The position numbers were made by a program, and so were the translations under genes. This document shows positions 49,401-57,010 of a stretch of 64,000 bases of DNA, in pieces. The notes beneath the pieces were generated by a model. That model saw only the letters and a program-made list of their open reading frames with translations. It was not told the DNA's origin and made no database searches. The first letter of the stretch is position 1, and every line of letters begins with the position of its first letter. Location of the stretch: the NCBI GenBank assembly GCA_029721435.1, contig CM056580.1:73433367-73497366 (forward strand). Direction: 5' to 3'. This DNA is from Gymnothorax reevesii (taxonomy: Eukaryota > Chordata > Actinopteri > Anguilliformes > Muraenidae).

Positions 49401-51541
49401 CCATTGAAATTAAACGCAAGCAGTCACATGACTACATCAGATCCCTGTTTCTAGAGATAATTGGGGAAATGTTCTGCAACTGTCAGAGGAAGGGGAAAAA
49501 AAACAAACAAACCTGCAATGTTTATCAAGAACATCTCAAACATACAAATTTTGGACAGATGGGGAATTTAGTCCTAAGACATTTTTCAAAATTGTAAGGA
49601 ACGTTCACATTTGTGATTTTCTTTGCCAAGTTTTACTGACGTGTTATATAAACACTATTAAAACAGCCCTTAGTGAGTATCCCACCCCCATCTCCAATTT
49701 CTCCCAACAGTTATTTACTGATACTGCCCAACCAGTCTTTCCTTAATTTCCATGCGCACACTGACACTCTACGGCGAGTGGCCCAATTTAACATTTCCTC
49801 AAGTCTATTGACACAGGCTAATGATTGTCAGTAGACTATTTTACATATCCCAAATCGTGTTTGTCATACTGATTTAAAAACAACGTGCTTCAATGCAAAC
49901 CAGCCAAACCTATGGTTGAAAAATGTCAGGCCAACAACAAGATATTACTTCTCATACATTTTTTCTTAGATAAAAATGCGAGAAGCACTCTTCACAAGGC
50001 AACCTGTGCGCAATCTGCAGTGCAGCTACAGAAAGGAATACAAGCATTTCCCAGTACCTCAGAGAAGTCTGGCAGCAGTCTCTCCTATTTATATCAAAAT
50101 TACTCTCACTTTATTCATGAATCACAGAATGTTACAAAACTTGTAGCCTGTTTGCAAAACACAATAACTTCACCCCCCTCCCCTTTTTAAAAAAAATCAT
50201 ATCAGCCACTTAATTGTGATGGGCAGGGGCTAAAGTCTCAGGAGTCCAACATTGACACAATATTACATGCAAACGTCCAGTTTATGTCACACCACGCTCC
50301 AACTACTGATATGCCCCCGGAATTAATTTCTATTATTTAGTTGTCAGTTTCATTAGGCCAATGAATGTTTCATGGAATGCTCACAATGAATGGTAAAAAT
50401 TAAACCACCAAACACAGCTATGCCATATTGTTATCAGTATAAAATATAGCCCCCCCTCAATTTTCGGTGCTTATGGAATATTTTAAGTGCAAAAAGCTCT
50501 CCATAAGAAATAACAGTGACCGTTTCTTCTGGAGTTCATAGAGGTGGAGGTTATAAAACTGAACCAAAGCAAATGAAGCAATGAATTGATATAATTTCCT
50601 TGTATGGAACAGACCAAGCACACCACGTCAATATTCTCCACTAACTTTTAATAATAACAAGTGTGTCATAATGGGCCGCTAACTCCGAAAGAAGACATTC
50701 CGAGGTGAACAAAGGGCTGGTTACTCCTTGAGGGGCCACTCACAGGGAATATGGCGCTCTAATTTGGTGCTACGCTGCCAACTTTTTAACGCGTGCCTGC
50801 AAAGGCTCTTTGACAGCGGAGGTAAATATATAGCTGGCCGTGTGATTGTATTAGTTGTCAAAACGACACCAATTGCTTGCAGTTAGTAAAATATCACTCA
50901 CCGTTCTGGCGCTTGGGGAAAGGGACCCGTTGGTGGATAAGTATGGGTTGGTAAGATCTGGGATCATTAGAAACGGATAACCAGGGTAATGGGGACTCTT
51001 AAAAAAGCCTCCATCTTGCTGTCTTCTTAATGCTTCAGAGAGAAGGGCATTGGAATCAAAGGAGAGGGGCATTAGCAAAGTGAAACCAAGGCAACTAGTG
51101 CGGAGAAAGTTTAAACTGGAAAAAGTAAGAAATGACAACAAATATTACCTTCGCTAAAGTAATCTCTGGTTTTCTCGTAACTTTCTGAGTCCGGTCTTGG
51201 CTGCGGACGCCTCTCTGCTTGCTGACAAGCGTAACATGCAATGAAGGAGAGAACATGGAAAATAAAACTTCTGAGTATCGTGGACGTATTCATCCAACTT
51301 CTGAAAAAGGTATGCCAGCAATATCAAATTCTATCACAATACCAAGGAAACTTACCTCAGAATCAGAGGAACTGCTGTTGTTTTCCGACTCATTCACTAA
51401 AGAGGATTTCACATCGTCCAAATCCCTCTCGGCTGAGACGTTTTCTGATATTTTCTCCTCTTGTTCCCCCTCGTCTTTAAAGGAGATCATTTCATCGTTG
51501 GCCCCCAAGTCATCTCCACCGCCTCCGTTAAGTTGTGGCAT
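3119..51541 (-). CDS. tcf7l1: tcf7l1, TCF/LEF HMG-box transcription factor (complete, 12 exons)
   Basis: Nuclear effector of canonical Wnt signalling. Without beta-catenin it binds CTTTGWW sites with Groucho/TLE and represses; TCF7L1 is the most repressive vertebrate family member. Coding segments, 5' to 3': 51541-51356, 51221-51149, 51032-50902, 18993-18910, 9190-9055, 8944-8842, 8371-8288, 5465-5319, 5158-4999, 4814-4707, 4479-4428, 3585-3119. They sum to 1731 nt, 576 residues; family members are about 560-590. Every intron is GT-AG and frame is kept throughout. Residues 10-30 form the beta-catenin-binding segment, with D16 and E29 at the known contact positions. LVPQ is 235-238 and SxxSS 266-270. 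The HMG box is about 329-401 and the basic tail 405-412. CtBP-type motifs lie at 477-481 (PLSLT) and 567-571 (PLSLV). The C-terminal tail matches TCF7L1, not TCF7L2, and lacks a C-clamp. The start is the family's MPQL ATG with A at -3. I favour paralogue tcf7l1a, not proven. Confidence 0.96.
3586..4427 (-). other. tcf7l1: tcf7l1 intron 11
   Basis: An 842-bp GT-AG intron. It contains A-runs and short open frames with no recognisable product. The minus-strand open frame crossing 3115-3963 is a shifted-frame shadow of exon 12 that runs into this intron. Confidence 0.85.
4428..4479 (-). CDS. tcf7l1: tcf7l1 exon 11, basic tail / NLS
   Basis: Encodes residues 405-421, [17 protein letters not shown], plus one base. 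The basic run is the nuclear-localisation and DNA-contact tail of TCF/LEF proteins. The acceptor is TTCTGCAG|GGA and the donor GAAG|GTAAGA. It is a small 52-nt exon. Confidence 0.94.
4707..4814 (-). CDS. tcf7l1: tcf7l1 exon 10, HMG box second half
   Basis: Encodes residues 369-404, [20 protein letters not shown] then [16 protein letters not shown]. It completes the HMG box. The acceptor is TTGACAG|TGG and the donor TAC|GTAAGT; 108 nt, phase 0 at both ends. Confidence 0.97.
4999..5158 (-). CDS. tcf7l1: tcf7l1 exon 9, HMG box first half
   Basis: Encodes residues 315-368, including [20 protein letters not shown] and [10 protein letters not shown]. This is the first part of the sequence-specific HMG box that bends DNA in the minor groove. 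The acceptor is TTTACAG|G and the donor AGG|GTGAGT, splitting the box between GRR and WHSL. Confidence 0.97.
5319..5465 (-). CDS. tcf7l1: tcf7l1 exon 8, begins with SxxSS motif
   Basis: Encodes residues 266-314: [20 protein letters not shown], then [18 protein letters not shown] and a Ser/Gly-rich linker. IKQEP lies within the family's sumoylation-type consensus. The acceptor is CCCACAG|T and the donor CACTC|GTGAGT. Confidence 0.95.
5466..8287 (-). other. tcf7l1: tcf7l1 intron 7
   Basis: A 2.8-kb GT-AG intron between exons 7 and 8. There is a short (AT)n at about 5996-6010. The rest is unique-looking AT-rich DNA without recognisable genes or mobile elements. Confidence 0.85.
8288..8371 (-). 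CDS. tcf7l1: tcf7l1 exon 7
   Basis: Encodes residues 238-265: the end of LVPQ, then [20 protein letters not shown] and AMNASMS. The last two bases (AG) begin the next serine codon. It is 84 nt long. The acceptor is CTCCCAG|G and the donor AG|GTGAGTG. Confidence 0.95.
8372..8841 (-). other. tcf7l1: tcf7l1 intron 6
   Basis: A 470-bp GT-AG intron separating the two exons that share the LVPQ glutamine codon. I see no repeat or gene in it. Confidence 0.85.
8842..8944 (-). CDS. tcf7l1: tcf7l1 exon 6, ends with LVPQ motif
   Basis: Encodes residues 204-237, from [20 protein letters not shown] to HPLGWLVP, plus two bases of the Q238 codon. This belongs to the Groucho/TLE-interacting regulatory region. 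The acceptor is TCGCAG|GC and the donor is GCA|GTAAGTC. The frame requires the split Q codon and joins cleanly to exon 7. Confidence 0.94.
9055..9190 (-). CDS. tcf7l1: tcf7l1 exon 5
   Basis: Encodes residues 159-203, [19 protein letters not shown] through [10 protein letters not shown], plus one base. The [16 protein letters not shown] block is shared by the TCF/LEF family. In Xenopus and mammalian TCF7L1 this region carries proline-directed sites reported for HIPK2. The acceptor is CCGCAG|T and the donor ACAG|GTACAG. Confidence 0.95.
10086..10393. mobile_element. Palindrome-rich MITE with CCCTTAT termini
   Basis: The segment begins CCCTTATAAAAATT and ends with the inverted AATTTTTCATAAGGG. 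Inside are many near-palindromic ACTATAGT and TACTGTAGTA units on both strands, so the single strand can fold extensively. It has no coding capacity. This architecture fits a non-autonomous miniature inverted-repeat element. A target-site duplication is not clear, so the superfamily is undecided. Confidence 0.6.
13809..13882. repeat. 37-bp tandem duplication, two copies
   Basis: Two adjacent 37-bp copies start agactgattgt and share gattcctccaacgctccttt, differing by one base (A/G). A partial third copy start follows at 13883. It looks like a recent local duplication inside intron 4. Confidence 0.9.
18910..18993 (-). CDS. tcf7l1: tcf7l1 exon 4
   Basis: Encodes residues 131-158, [16 protein letters not shown] then [12 protein letters not shown]. 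This [11 protein letters not shown] block is diagnostic of TCF7L1/TCF7L2. The acceptor CCCACAG|TAC follows a good pyrimidine tract and the donor is CTG|GTGAGT. The exon is 84 nt, phase 0 on both sides, and is isolated between 31.9-kb and 9.7-kb introns. Confidence 0.95.
19938..20000. repeat. (TG)n microsatellite
   Basis: An almost pure TG dinucleotide run of about 60 bp, with two early interruptions (gcgtgcg). It generates spurious Cys-Val or Thr-His reading frames in this region. Confidence 0.97.
21160..21610 (-). pseudogene. Tc1-like transposase relic (C-terminal part)
   Basis: On the minus strand a decayed frame reads [20 protein letters not shown], equivalent to the conserved SPDLNPIE block that carries the last catalytic acidic residue of Tc1 transposases. 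The flanking words ccctgtagctttgattacag and gttaaggtcaggactcagtgg match a Tc1 family common in fish. No terminal repeats are visible, so this is an internal fragment. An AAAT microsatellite (about 21122-21140) adjoins it. Confidence 0.65.
22378..22402. repeat. Poly-A run
   Basis: A 25-bp run of A in intron 3. It is not preceded by a recognisable retroposon body. Confidence 0.9.
22744..22782. repeat. (CA)n microsatellite, imperfect
   Basis: A CA/CG-interrupted dinucleotide repeat of about 40 bp within intron 3. Confidence 0.9.
27561..27600. repeat. Perfect 20-bp tandem duplication
   Basis: The 20-mer gctatgaagggctattcata occurs twice back to back without a mismatch. It is likely a recent slippage or repair duplication. 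Confidence 0.95.
28959..29060. repeat. (CA)n microsatellite, about 100 bp
   Basis: A long CA dinucleotide tract with CGCA interruptions at both edges. Downstream within 350 bp are a G20 run (29183-29202), a C17 run (29358-29374) and a C13 run (29386-29398). Open frames here are translations of repeat, not genes. Confidence 0.97.
29183..29398. repeat. Poly-G and poly-C homopolymer cluster
   Basis: A run of 20 G, then about 155 bp later runs of 17 and 13 C on the same strand. The G-run and C-runs are complementary and could pair. Homopolymer lengths in assembled sequence are error-prone. Confidence 0.9.
35138..35160. repeat. Poly-G run (23 G)
   Basis: A G homopolymer in intron 3. Its exact length may reflect sequencing or assembly limits. 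Confidence 0.9.
38036..38395 (+). pseudogene. Tc1-like transposase C-terminal relic
   Basis: The plus strand carries the distal part of a Tc1 family coding region. A decayed counterpart of the SPDLNPIEHLWEIL motif is followed by an LLEE-type tail (cttggaagaaaggagctccat). The frame has stops and frameshifts. A second, opposite-strand relic of the same family lies at about 43450-43880. Immediately to the right is a relic of a different Tc1 family. Confidence 0.6.
38500..39155 (-). mobile_element. Tc1-like relic with transposase N-terminus and one terminus
   Basis: On the minus strand an ATG near 38787 starts [18 protein letters not shown], a typical Tc1 transposase helix-turn-helix beginning. 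Downstream the frame is broken by stops. The right terminus (ctttttcataacactg) is the characteristic end of a fish Tc1 family whose other copy in the window is at 57852-59945. The transposase C-terminal half is missing. Confidence 0.7.
39870..39924. repeat. (AT)n(AC)n compound microsatellite
   Basis: About 24 bp of AT repeat followed by about 30 bp of AC repeat, directly abutting the left terminus of the Tc1-like element. AT-rich repeats offer many TA target sites for this transposon class. Confidence 0.95.
39930..41540 (+). mobile_element. Nearly complete Tc1-like transposon with IR/DR ends
   Basis: The ends show the IR/DR arrangement of fish Tc1 elements. An outer repeat (ggcacccctggttaa, 39938-39952) matches inverted 41509-41523. 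An inner repeat (ccacaattatggacacccct, 40119-40138) matches inverted 41326-41345 with changes. The right end gives CAGCGCCCTC at 41540 next to TA-rich DNA. The left outermost bases seem eroded into the microsatellite. A TATAAATA box precedes the transposase pseudogene. Total length of about 1.6 kb is typical. Confidence 0.85.
40310..41336 (+). pseudogene. Tc1-like transposase, frameshifted
   Basis: The reading frame begins [20 protein letters not shown] and carries an N-terminal paired-type helix-turn-helix DNA-binding region up to the GRGRK motif. A frameshift near 40688 moves the frame. In the new frame [18 protein letters not shown] and [11 protein letters not shown] supply all three DDE catalytic acidic residues. 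In-frame stops occur at 40785 (TAA), 41067 (TAG) and 41211 (TAA) before the natural stop at 41334-41336. The full frame would be about 342 residues, the usual Tc1 length. It cannot make a functional enzyme as it stands. It runs opposite to tcf7l1, within intron 3. Confidence 0.9.
41541..41595. repeat. (AT)n and T-rich tract
   Basis: A short AT repeat followed by long T runs interrupted by single A bases, abutting the right end of the Tc1-like element. Confidence 0.85.
42770..43290 (-). pseudogene. Tc1-like transposase relic, second copy of the caccgat-end family
   Basis: The segment holds words such as actcatgcgcccagtggagg, tagcagcccttctgtcattg and ttgctctgacccacttgtc. These are the reverse complement of a fish Tc1 family coding region, so coding sense is minus. 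Stops and frameshifts abolish the frame and no terminal repeats are visible. The copy near 740-1735 is of the same family. Confidence 0.65.
43450..43880 (-). pseudogene. Tc1-like transposase C-terminal relic
   Basis: On the minus strand a counterpart of the SPDLNPIEHLWEIL block ([11 protein letters not shown]) is followed by HHHQNTK and [20 protein letters not shown], the decayed tail of a Tc1 family. It is related to the relic at 38036-38395. It abuts another Tc1 relic on its left and a poly-A run (43432-43450). Confidence 0.55.
46398..46448. repeat. (CA)n microsatellite
   Basis: A pure CA dinucleotide run of about 50 bp in intron 3. Confidence 0.97.
50902..51032 (-). CDS. tcf7l1: tcf7l1 exon 3
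   Basis: Encodes residues 87-130, including [19 protein letters not shown] and SLSPSART. The acceptor is an unusual but usable GAAG preceded by a pyrimidine tract (CCCTTCTCTCT). The donor is ACG|GTGAGT and the exon ends in phase 0. The following intron is 31.9 kb. Confidence 0.94.
51149..51221 (-). CDS. tcf7l1: tcf7l1 exon 2
   Basis: Encodes residues 63-86 ([20 protein letters not shown] and on to YFSE) plus the first base of the next codon. The acceptor is TGTCAG|CAAGCA, so a glutamine precedes the familiar AERRPQP. The donor is GAAG|GTAATA. The intron between exons 1 and 2 is only 134 bp. Confidence 0.93.
51356..51541 (-). CDS. tcf7l1: tcf7l1 exon 1 (coding), beta-catenin-binding domain
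   Basis: Encodes residues 1-62, starting [16 protein letters not shown] and ending NSSSSDSE. It contains the acidic beta-catenin-interaction segment, with D16 and E29 conserved. The ATG at 51541-51539 has A at -3. The next in-frame codons upstream are open but hold no ATG nearby, so the MPQL start stands. The donor is GAG|GTAAGT and the exon ends in phase 0. Confidence 0.96.
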
Positions 51542-52480
51542 TTTCAAAGTAAATTCTTCTGATATATCTCCCACGAAAACACTAAAATGAGCCGATTCCT
51601 GTGTTGTACAAATCCACGGGTTTGTTGCGGTCTAACTAAAGGAAATACTGCTGTCCGCTTGGCTCTCACTAGAATAAACCCAAAACTGTTTTTGTCCGTT
51701 CCCACGGTCTCAGATCTTCAGCTTAAAACGCATTATTAAAAAAAATCCAACTTTCCATGGCTAAAACATGTCAAACTTAATCCATTAATCCACCAGATCG
51801 CTTTCTGTTACATTGGCTCATAAATACTGCGCAAAAATATGACATGAACCGAAACTAATAACTTTTCAAAGTACGCGCTGGGTGTCTTCTGTGCGGTAGT
51901 GTTTACGCTCCTTTATGCTCCGTCTGCCTCTCGATTATTGCAGCCTCAATCTTCCCCTGCAAGTTTCGGAGGTAGAAAACTGCAAAGCGAACCACAGCGA
52001 GCGAAACTACTGAACGATCAGAATTTCATCCGTTAAGATCCATAGCTGTGTTTCTATGTGGATCTCGCTTAAAGAGAGATCTAAATTAGTCTGCTACGGA
52101 TTCCGAGAAGTTCTGCACCGCGGCTGCAAAGCACGCATTGAAAACGCACACCGGAGATTAAAAGTTTCTGCGATCAAGTTTCCACCGGAATCCTCTCTGT
52201 TTTAAGGGAGTTCCGCAAGTTTAGCATTCGAATTCACGAATTAAATCTTATGTTCATAAGACTGGCGCATGTCAGGCGACATATTTCAAATGGATTTTCA
52301 AATTATTGGAAATAATTCATGGTGCGAAATAAATGTGTGCCGTTCTTTCCACATCAGTCAACGAGGAATGTGGAGATATGTTAGTTTGCTTGCTGAAGTG
52401 GAAGGAAGAGGGAAGCTTGATTAGAATGCAGAGGAGGAGTTTGCACTGAAAACCGACACTTCATTCACCACTGGTAGATG
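51542..52480 (-). promoter_or_regulatory. tcf7l1: Candidate tcf7l1 5'UTR and core promoter
   Basis: This is the region directly upstream of the start codon on the minus strand. A CATAAAG TATA-like word lies at minus-strand 51917-51911 and a GAGCCAATG CCAAT box at minus-strand 51819-51811. CpG dinucleotides are somewhat more frequent at about 51860-52160 than in the flanks. No initiator or untranslated-exon splice acceptor was pinned down. The transcription start is inferred only by proximity. Confidence 0.35.
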
Positions 52481-54029
52481 TGGTGTTTAAAGGAACAGTT
52501 GGGCATGGTAGGTTTTCCATCACAGAGTTGACATTGAACTGCGCATTGAGACACTGTAGTATTCTTCATAAATACTTGGTAAAATATGCGTAATTAAAAT
52601 GGATAACAAGCGAGTCATTCAGTGAACGTCTTAAAAAGTTGGCTATTAATTGGCAGAGACCGTGGATGAAGACGGCGAGTTGAGACCTCAACTTAATCAT
52701 CAAGGAGTGGTAATTTAAATACGCTTCAAGTCGTCAACAATTAAAAAATATATCCATTATTATCGGAACAGAAGTTATTCGTTTAAGCAGAATGAAAAAA
52801 TGCACCACAACCATGGATGTGTTAAATGTTTGTGATTAGGTTACCCATGAATCTGATTATGTTAGTAGCAATGGGTGCGAAGGATAATTTTGCTTGGAGG
52901 GCCTACAGAAGACCTTGCAAAAACTAGCCCATCAAAAGTAATTATAAACTATATCCTACAGTGACATCATTTAATATAATTAGCAGTAAACATAAAACTG
53001 TTTGAATGTTTGTGTTTAGGAATAGGAGCCAAAGGGACACCATTAGCATCATCCGTAGTATTTTTCTGTTATTTTGTCAACAAAGTAATCTACATAGAGA
53101 CCGTTATGTTTTTTGTGTGTGTTCCTTTTTTTGAGCATTAAAAGAAGTTTAATAGAATGCCCTTAATAAACGCCGACAGCTAGTTTTAGTTGTTTTCTTC
53201 AGAGTAAACTGCTGCGCGTCTGTTTTCTATATGCCATCGCCAGCTTGTTTTGCAAATTAGTAGTATTCCACGGTTCTTACAATTGCATCCTGAATAAAAA
53301 TAATATTAATAATAATTTCAGTATTTATTGTTTTTTATTGGCTGTTGGATAACCTACTAAATTTTTTCTTTGCCTCTCCATTTTATTACATTCACTTATA
53401 ATTTGACAAATTAACAGCCGAATATGAATATTCACGCATTTGCGTTTTCTGACTTTTCAGCGGGTTTCAGCCTTGACTGGGAATGCAATCAAATACTTTA
53501 AGAATTGGATAAGTGAAAACATTACAGTGATAGACTCCAAATGCCAATGTGTGAGAAATGCTGTCGGCTTCTGTCCTCTACCCCCGCCATGAAGTTGACC
53601 AGGGCAGGGGATATTGTGACTGAGCTAGTTCTTCCATCAATTTGTCCATCCGTCTGCGGAAGGTAGGTTCATTATTTTGGGAAACTAGCATATGTAGATG
53701 AATGAAATTTTGTGTGTTTGTTAGTAGTCATGACCTTGATTGGGTTAGACGATGGGACTTCGTGGTGGTGGAGCTATTGATGGCAATGTCTTATTTATTA
53801 ATGTTTAAATGTAATCAATCAAAATTATTTTTATATTGAATTAAAAATCTGCTTATTTCAAATCAAGGATTCAACATTAATGGCATTCCTTGCATTATTA
53901 GGAATGAAATTCAATTTATTTAACTTCATTAAAGATTTTCGAAACTATATTGTGTCTTTGAATGTGTTTGTATAGAATAAAATTTGGCAGCATGCATGCC
54001 TCTTCAATTGAGCACCATGATGAAAACGA
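52481..54029. other. Upstream intergenic DNA without recognised features
   Basis: AT-rich sequence upstream of the gene. I see no convincing open frame, repeat family or RNA gene in it. Confidence 0.6.
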
Positions 54030-54906
54030 TGAACTGGCAGTTTAAAAGAGACAGATGTTTATGGCCTTTATAAATCTGGTAATGATCCCAAGAAGATCCT
54101 CAAAAGATTAAATGAAGAGTTTGTTTCCTAAACGTAATGTATCCATTTTACTCATTTTGAGTAAATCAGCTCTTTCTATGTTGGCGTCCGTTGCATTTTA
54201 TAGAAAAACACAAAGCCTGACCTTGAAAAAATACACCTTAAAGTTTAAAATTCAAAAACAGATTTTGGCACCATGTGTGAGAAGCACAGGGCTACTGCTC
54301 TGTGGTATTATCTCAGTTTCTGTAATTTTGGCACTTTTTTTTGTTTTAGAAACAAACTCTTCAAATATATTGCAGCACTGTCAGAGCAATTATTCAAAAA
54401 CAATAAGAGTATGGAAAAGTTGAAAACCTGCCAGGTATAGGATGGAAACATATTTGTCCCTCCAGGACAGGAAGGAGGAAGGTGAAAGAAGCTAAATAAA
54501 TAAATAAATAAATAAAATTCCCAGGAATCACCATGAAAGAATTACAGGCCTTAGTGGCATCTTTGGGTCACCAAGGTCCGAAAGGCACAATCAGACGCCA
54601 CCTCCATAACCACCGTCTTTTTGAATGAGCTGCAAGAAGAGCCAATTTTTACCATCATGACACAGAAGCATTGGTCATTTGCCAAAAGTCTTTTAAATGG
54701 TAACTTTTTGAAAGTGCGGTGATCCGATGAGGCCAAAATTGAACATTTAGGTCACCCAGAGCATCGGTCTGTTTGGTGTCTATGGAGACACACACAAGGA
54801 GAGGTGCCTCATACCCATGGTCAACTATGATGGTGGATCAGTGATGTTTTGTGGCTGCTTTCATTCCAGAGGTCCCGGGGTTTTGGTTAAGATCCATGCC
54901 TTAATA
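54030..54906 (+). pseudogene. Tc1-like transposase relic, truncated on the right
   Basis: From about 54450 the plus strand reads as a decayed Tc1 transposase. KELQALVASLGHQGPKGTIR corresponds to the second helix-turn-helix region, followed by remnants of the WSDEAKIE catalytic block and of the SMVNYDGGS-type block. Stops and frameshifts are frequent. A possible N-terminal remnant lies at 54050-54115. The body stops abruptly at the boundary of the next element at 54907. Confidence 0.65.
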
Positions 54907-55159
54907 CAGGGTGTATACAAAAAATGTCCCACTTTGAAAAATTGCCCTAAAATTTATATTCTATAATTTTTGAAAATCCTTTTACATAGGTTGATAGACA
55001 ATAGTTCACGGCTTTTTTGTGCAATTGCACATACTCAACATGTGACGCACAAGAGAGCACAGGCTAATTACGTAAATTGCTATACATCTCTTTTGCGTGA
55101 AAAAGTGCTGGGATGAAAAGGGGATCTGAGACCATGAAAAGCAACATTAGATATGCCCT
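54907..55159 (+). repeat. Left terminal inverted repeat of the 2.9-kb element
   Basis: 253 bp matching the inverted 57601-57849. Shared words include attgccctaaaattdatatt-type sequence and gtgcaattgcacatactcaa, the latter identical in both arms. The gtgcaattgcac core is itself a palindrome. Confidence 0.85.
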
Positions 55160-55780
55160 CAACTGTCCAAAAAATTTCAGGAAATTGCTTTAATCCTTTG
55201 CTCTCCAGGTGGATAACAGTCCTGTTATGTCATGTTATGTAATCAATGAATGGATGTCCCCAAAATGGTGCAACACCAAGTGTTTGCACTTTCTTGATCT
55301 CAGCACATCTACCTGGGGACCTGGATGACCTTGAGGAATGCATGACGGCAGAAGTCAATGGCCCTCATGCAAGAAGCAAATAAGAACAAATTTTCTCTTA
55401 TTTTTGTTCATATCCACATTTTTTTTTCTTATTTTGCTCTTCCCCTTTGATTTCTGGAATGCACCAATGTTTTCTTATTTTTGCTCTTCTCTTAGGTAAG
55501 AGAAAATTTTACGAGTGGTGGAGAGCACTCTTACCGAGATAAGAGAAAACAGAAAACTGTTATATCTGTCCACAAATTGCTTGTCCAATGCATGGAAACA
55601 CAAGTTTTGAAACCTAAATATTAAAAATGTATCATATGATCAAATTTTGATTGTTTTATGTTTTTGAGAAATTCTAATGGTTTTATTATTTAATTCTTGG
55701 GCTACAGAGTTTGGCCAGCGAGTCCTAATTAGGATTAAGCTATAAAAACCCTTAGAAACTTGCGTGCATTCTCCTTCTGA

Positions 55781-55969
55781 ATGGCTTACCTATTGCTGTT
55801 GAACGCTTTGGCCATCCAGGCCTTGCGCAGTGAGCACGTTTTTAGACATCGCACGGATCTGTTTGCTGAGACAGATGAATGGCTACTCACACCAAATGTG
55901 AAAACAACCGAACTTGAGTACAGATTACTGTTATGTGTTAAAGCTCTCTTGTTCTTGCAAATGCAGTAG
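55781..55969 (+). pseudogene. Fragment resembling Harbinger transposase N-terminus
   Basis: 62 codons starting MAYLLLLNALAIQALRSEHV and containing the FRHRTDLFAETDEWLL segment. This recalls the FRxRxDxLxxxDEWLL start of HARBI1-like nucleases. The frame then stops and no catalytic DDE region is found. Assigned from motif resemblance only. Confidence 0.45.
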
Positions 55970-56124
55970 TGAAAAGATATCTCCATCCAAACGAAGAAAT
56001 TCGATGCTTGCTCGAAATGTAGGCGGAGGAAAACATACAATCACAACTGGATACTACAAGCAAAAACTCAAGAGATTTATGGAATAATTTATGAGTAGTT
56101 ACATTTGCGTGGTTATCAAAGAAT

Positions 56125-56265
56125 AATAGATCAGTGGCATGACAAACTAAAGAAAATGCAGCAGCAAAATTTCAAAGTGTGGTATGCGGTGCGAAAGCCT
56201 GGCAGTTCCAGTAATGAGAAAGATAAATTTTCGTGGTATAAGGCAGTGGACAGCATAATCAGCTA
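56125..56265 (+). pseudogene. Fragment resembling a Myb/SANT-like (trihelix) accessory protein
   Basis: An open stretch reads IIDQWHDKLKKMQQQNFKVW and ends FSWYKAVDSIIS before a stop. The spaced tryptophans and the final W-x(5-6)-I pattern resemble the Myb/SANT-like proteins carried by Harbinger transposons. It is short and decayed. Confidence 0.35.
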
Positions 56266-56944
56266 AAAAGGCAACGGTGAAAGAATTCCGTATTCAACAT
56301 CCACCAATACCGAATGTAATCAGTACATTTTTTGCTTACCTTGATGTTTGGGGACCCAGAGAAAGATTATAATGTGTAAAAATAATCAAGCATTCAGTCA
56401 AGAAAATTTCAAGTTGAATTTTTCGTGCTGCAATACATGGTAATCCATGTTACAGATGACACACCGGGTTGCTAGGGCACGCACAGCATATGCATTCGAG
56501 ATGCTAATAGGCCGATTGGATATTAACATTCTAAACCCTCTTTTCAATAATAAAACACCTCGAAATATATTGGCGCCTCCTTTTAAAACCACCTAGGTTC
56601 AAACTGCAACGCGCTGTATCAGAATTTTGACGTATGCAATTGACCTTGGATACTGTACAATGTTAGGGACTTCAAGCAACGGCAGATTTTGTGACGGCAA
56701 AGGCACCTTGAAATAAATATCTCCTGACAGTGGTGCCGTCATAGATAGTAAGGGTGCCGTAGCCATCAAATCCAGTTGGGACTTTAAGCAATGGAGGATT
56801 TTGATCAAAGTTTGTCAGCAAAGTAGCTAGTTCAGTGTGAACTGTAATTGTACATATAACCTACTGTGAATGCTTATTTGTCCCACTCTCACTGGAAAAA
56901 GGGGCAAATGACAAAGCTTCAGGGGAAATGGACAACTGTTAATA

Positions 56945-57010
56945 TTAGATTAGATTATTCAAATTTATTGTCATTCTGCCAAGTACAGGTACAGAGCATA
57001 ACGAAAAGAA
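56945..57010 (+). repeat. Retroposon-like tail fragment
   Basis: The segment attagattagattattcaa followed by a tttattgtcatt core and acaggtacagagca resembles a short interspersed tail sequence seen many times in fish genomes. No body or coding region accompanies it. Confidence 0.35.

Larger units (their letters stand above)
18994..50901 (-). other. tcf7l1: tcf7l1 intron 3 (31.9 kb)
   Basis: The large intron between exons 3 and 4. It contains no second gene that I can support on either strand. It holds a (TG)n at 19938-20000, (CA)n tracts at 22744-22782, 28959-29060 and 46398-46448, C and G homopolymers, and Tc1-like relics at about 21.16-21.6, 38.04-38.4, 38.5-39.16, 42.77-43.3 and 43.45-43.88 kb. 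A nearly complete Tc1-like element lies at 39.93-41.54 kb. The remaining sequence is unique-looking, AT-rich and without recognised features; long introns of developmental regulators often carry enhancers. Confidence 0.85.

Noticed and set aside
51541..51574. Possible upstream in-frame start for tcf7l1 adding 11 residues
   Set aside because: The codon at 51574-51572 is GTG, not ATG. The MPQL ATG at 51541 is the family start and has a favourable A at -3.
54112..54423. 103-codon plus-strand open frame between Tc1 pieces
   Set aside because: No resemblance to transposase or other proteins. It lies within decayed transposon DNA.
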